A stretch of DNA of 64,000 bases from an uncultured Clostridia bacterium. GTDB lineage: Bacteria > Bacillota > Clostridia > TANB77 > CAG-508. The notes under the pieces are model-generated. The model was not told the origin of the DNA, ran no database searches, and was given only the letters and a program-made list of their open reading frames with translations. The position numbers were made by a program, and so were the translations under genes. Positions 62,859-64,000 of this stretch are shown piece by piece. The stretch lies in contig CAKOYB010000001.1 in assembly GCA_934130435.1 (NCBI GenBank), positions 124,001-188,000 on the forward strand, written 5' to 3'. Position 1 is the stretch's first letter; each line of letters opens with the position of its first letter.

Positions 62859-63962
62859 ATGAAAACAAAAGAGATAATAATAAAATTTATTAAAAAAGAG
62901 ATAGTACTTACAATTGCAATTATTCTTACAATTATAACATGCTTTATTGTGGTTCCTGATAAGGAATATTTAAGCTACTTCGACTATAGCACTTTAATAT
63001 CTTTGTTTTGTATGTTGATTGTTGTATCTGGATTAAAAAATACAAATATCTTTGAGTTTATATCAAATAAACTTATAAATTTATTTCATACTAGAAGAGG
63101 CGCAATATATGCATTAGTATTTGGTACTTTTTTCTTTGATATGATTGTTGCAAATGATATGTCCTTAATAACCTTTTTACCTTTAACATATATAGTATTG
63201 CATTCAACTAAAAACGATAAATACTTAGCATTTACTTTTATAATGCAAACTATAGCGGCTAATATGGGTGGAATGATAACTCCATATGGCAATCCACAAA
63301 ACTTATATTTATATTCGTATTATAAAATTGAAACAGTAGAATTTTTTAGAATACTACTGTTTCAATCTGCTGCAGTTGCCTTACTTTTATGGATTTGTGG
63401 TTCATTTGTACCAAATGAACCATTAAAGATTTATAACAAGGATAACATTTCCTTAAATAGACCAAGATTATATATTTATACAGTGTTATTTATATTAGTA
63501 ATATTAAGTATATTTAGGGTAATTCCATATGTAATAACATTATTAATTATTGTGACAATTGTTATTATAATAGATAGAGAAAGATTCAAAGATGTTGACT
63601 ATGCACTAATAGCAACATTTTGCGTGTTTTTTATATTTTCGGGAAACATTGCAAGAATTCCAATAGTAAAAGAAATGATATCAAAAATTGTTGTTAAAAA
63701 CACATTACTTGCAGGTATTATATCATGCCAATTCATTAGTAATGTACCTACAGCAATCTTCTTATCAAAGTTTACAAATAATTATAGAGATTTACTAATA
63801 TCAGTAAACATTGGATCACTTGGAATTTTAATATCATCACTTGCAAGTTTAATTACGTTAAAAGAATTTTTAAAACATCAACCTAACAACATTTTAAAAT
63901 ATATAATTATGTTTACATTTTTCAACACTATGTTTTTATTAATACTGTTAATAATTACATAA
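62859..63962 (+). CDS. Ion-transporter-superfamily permease (ArsB/SLC13-like)
   Basis: 367 aa with ten or so helices. LISLFCMLIVVSGLKNTNIF, VANDMSLITFLPLTYIVL and ANMGGMITPYGNPQNLYLYS are typical of the ArsB/NhaD/SLC13 superfamily, with the re-entrant loop proline-glycine TPYGNPQN. The second half repeats the fold (SNVPTAIFLSKFTNNY). Substrate unknown: an anion or dicarboxylate. AGGATAG precedes the ATG. Nothing follows in the last 38 bases. Confidence 0.88.
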   Translation: MKTKEIIIKFIKKEIVLTIAIILTIITCFIVVPDKEYLSYFDYSTLISLFCMLIVVSGLKNTNIFEFISNKLINLFHTRRGAIYALVFGTFFFDMIVANDMSLITFLPLTYIVLHSTKNDKYLAFTFIMQTIAANMGGMITPYGNPQNLYLYSYYKIETVEFFRILLFQSAAVALLLWICGSFVPNEPLKIYNKDNISLNRPRLYIYTVLFILVILSIFRVIPYVITLLIIVTIVIIIDRERFKDVDYALIATFCVFFIFSGNIARIPIVKEMISKIVVKNTLLAGIISCQFISNVPTAIFLSKFTNNYRDLLISVNIGSLGILISSLASLITLKEFLKHQPNNILKYIIMFTFFNTMFLLILLIIT

Positions 63963-64000
63963 TATCATTGCTATTAAGTGTCATTGGGAACGGAACATTT

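Overview
The window is an AT-rich chromosomal segment of a spore-forming member of the Clostridia (Bacillota), probably an uncultured anaerobic gut lineage. This follows from ATG/TTG/GTG starts with GGAGG-type ribosome binding sites, a 2-oxoacid:ferredoxin oxidoreductase operon plus a 2x[4Fe-4S] ferredoxin, GatCAB amidotransferase, CdaA, YmfF/YmfH, and sporulation or germination genes (Spo0E-like, SplB, YpeB, a Spo0A DNA-binding domain). The species cannot be named from sequence alone.

Layout. 0-6.7 kb: cell-shape and housekeeping genes (rodA, dus, a LolA-like protein, mazF, tilS, ftsH). 7-14 kb: two surface-protein genes, a giant thioester/Cna-B adhesin and a pilin-like protein carrying BspA leucine-rich repeats, then a 237-bp repeat element. 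14.4-17 kb: lepB, holB, ricT, ferredoxin. 17.2-20.3 kb (minus strand): porG-D-A-B. 20.5-24.5 kb: an FGE-like secreted protein, trmL, NUDIX, an M23 peptidase with an ATT start, and a Spo0A-C-like unit. 24.8-38.4 kb: gatCAB, rpsT, split TSUP transporters, cdaA, truA, a phosphodiester glycosidase, rpsU, a peptidase-M16 pair, a multi-span membrane protein and a Spo0E-like protein. 38.6-54.7 kb: a type IV secretion-like locus with five VirB2-type pilin genes, PrgI, a VirB4 split into two genes, a VirB6-like protein, NTF2-like bitopic proteins and two cell-wall hydrolases, but no visible relaxase, VirD4 coupling protein or VirB11. 54.7-64 kb: splB, a D-Ala-D-Ala carboxypeptidase, SRP RNA, dnaX-ebfC-recR, an MGDG-synthase-type glycosyltransferase, ypeB and an ion-transporter-family permease.

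Main discovery. Five genes are each split into two overlapping frames: two VirB2 fusions, prgI, the CHAP-VanY hydrolase and the MGDG-synthase-like glycosyltransferase. In all five the switch is +1 and can be placed exactly at an in-frame CGG codon (39289, 40560, 42660, 49790, and 60584-60582 on the minus strand). Dropping the C, or reading CGGN as a four-base glycine codon, restores full-length family-typical proteins, most clearly a glycine-rich FGGGEFGLGK motif in the glycosyltransferase. I hand-checked every CGG on the coding strand of every gene. About 130 lie out of frame, and only one other is in frame, in the odd Spo0A-like unit, which also has an in-frame TAG. CGG therefore does not behave as an ordinary arginine codon here. 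It looks like a translated +1 frameshift signal, which fits a lost or altered CGG-reading tRNA. CGA and CGT are still used as arginine.

If this is right, the type IV secretion-like locus and a membrane glycolipid enzyme depend on CGG frameshifting, and conventional annotation would break them into pseudogenes.
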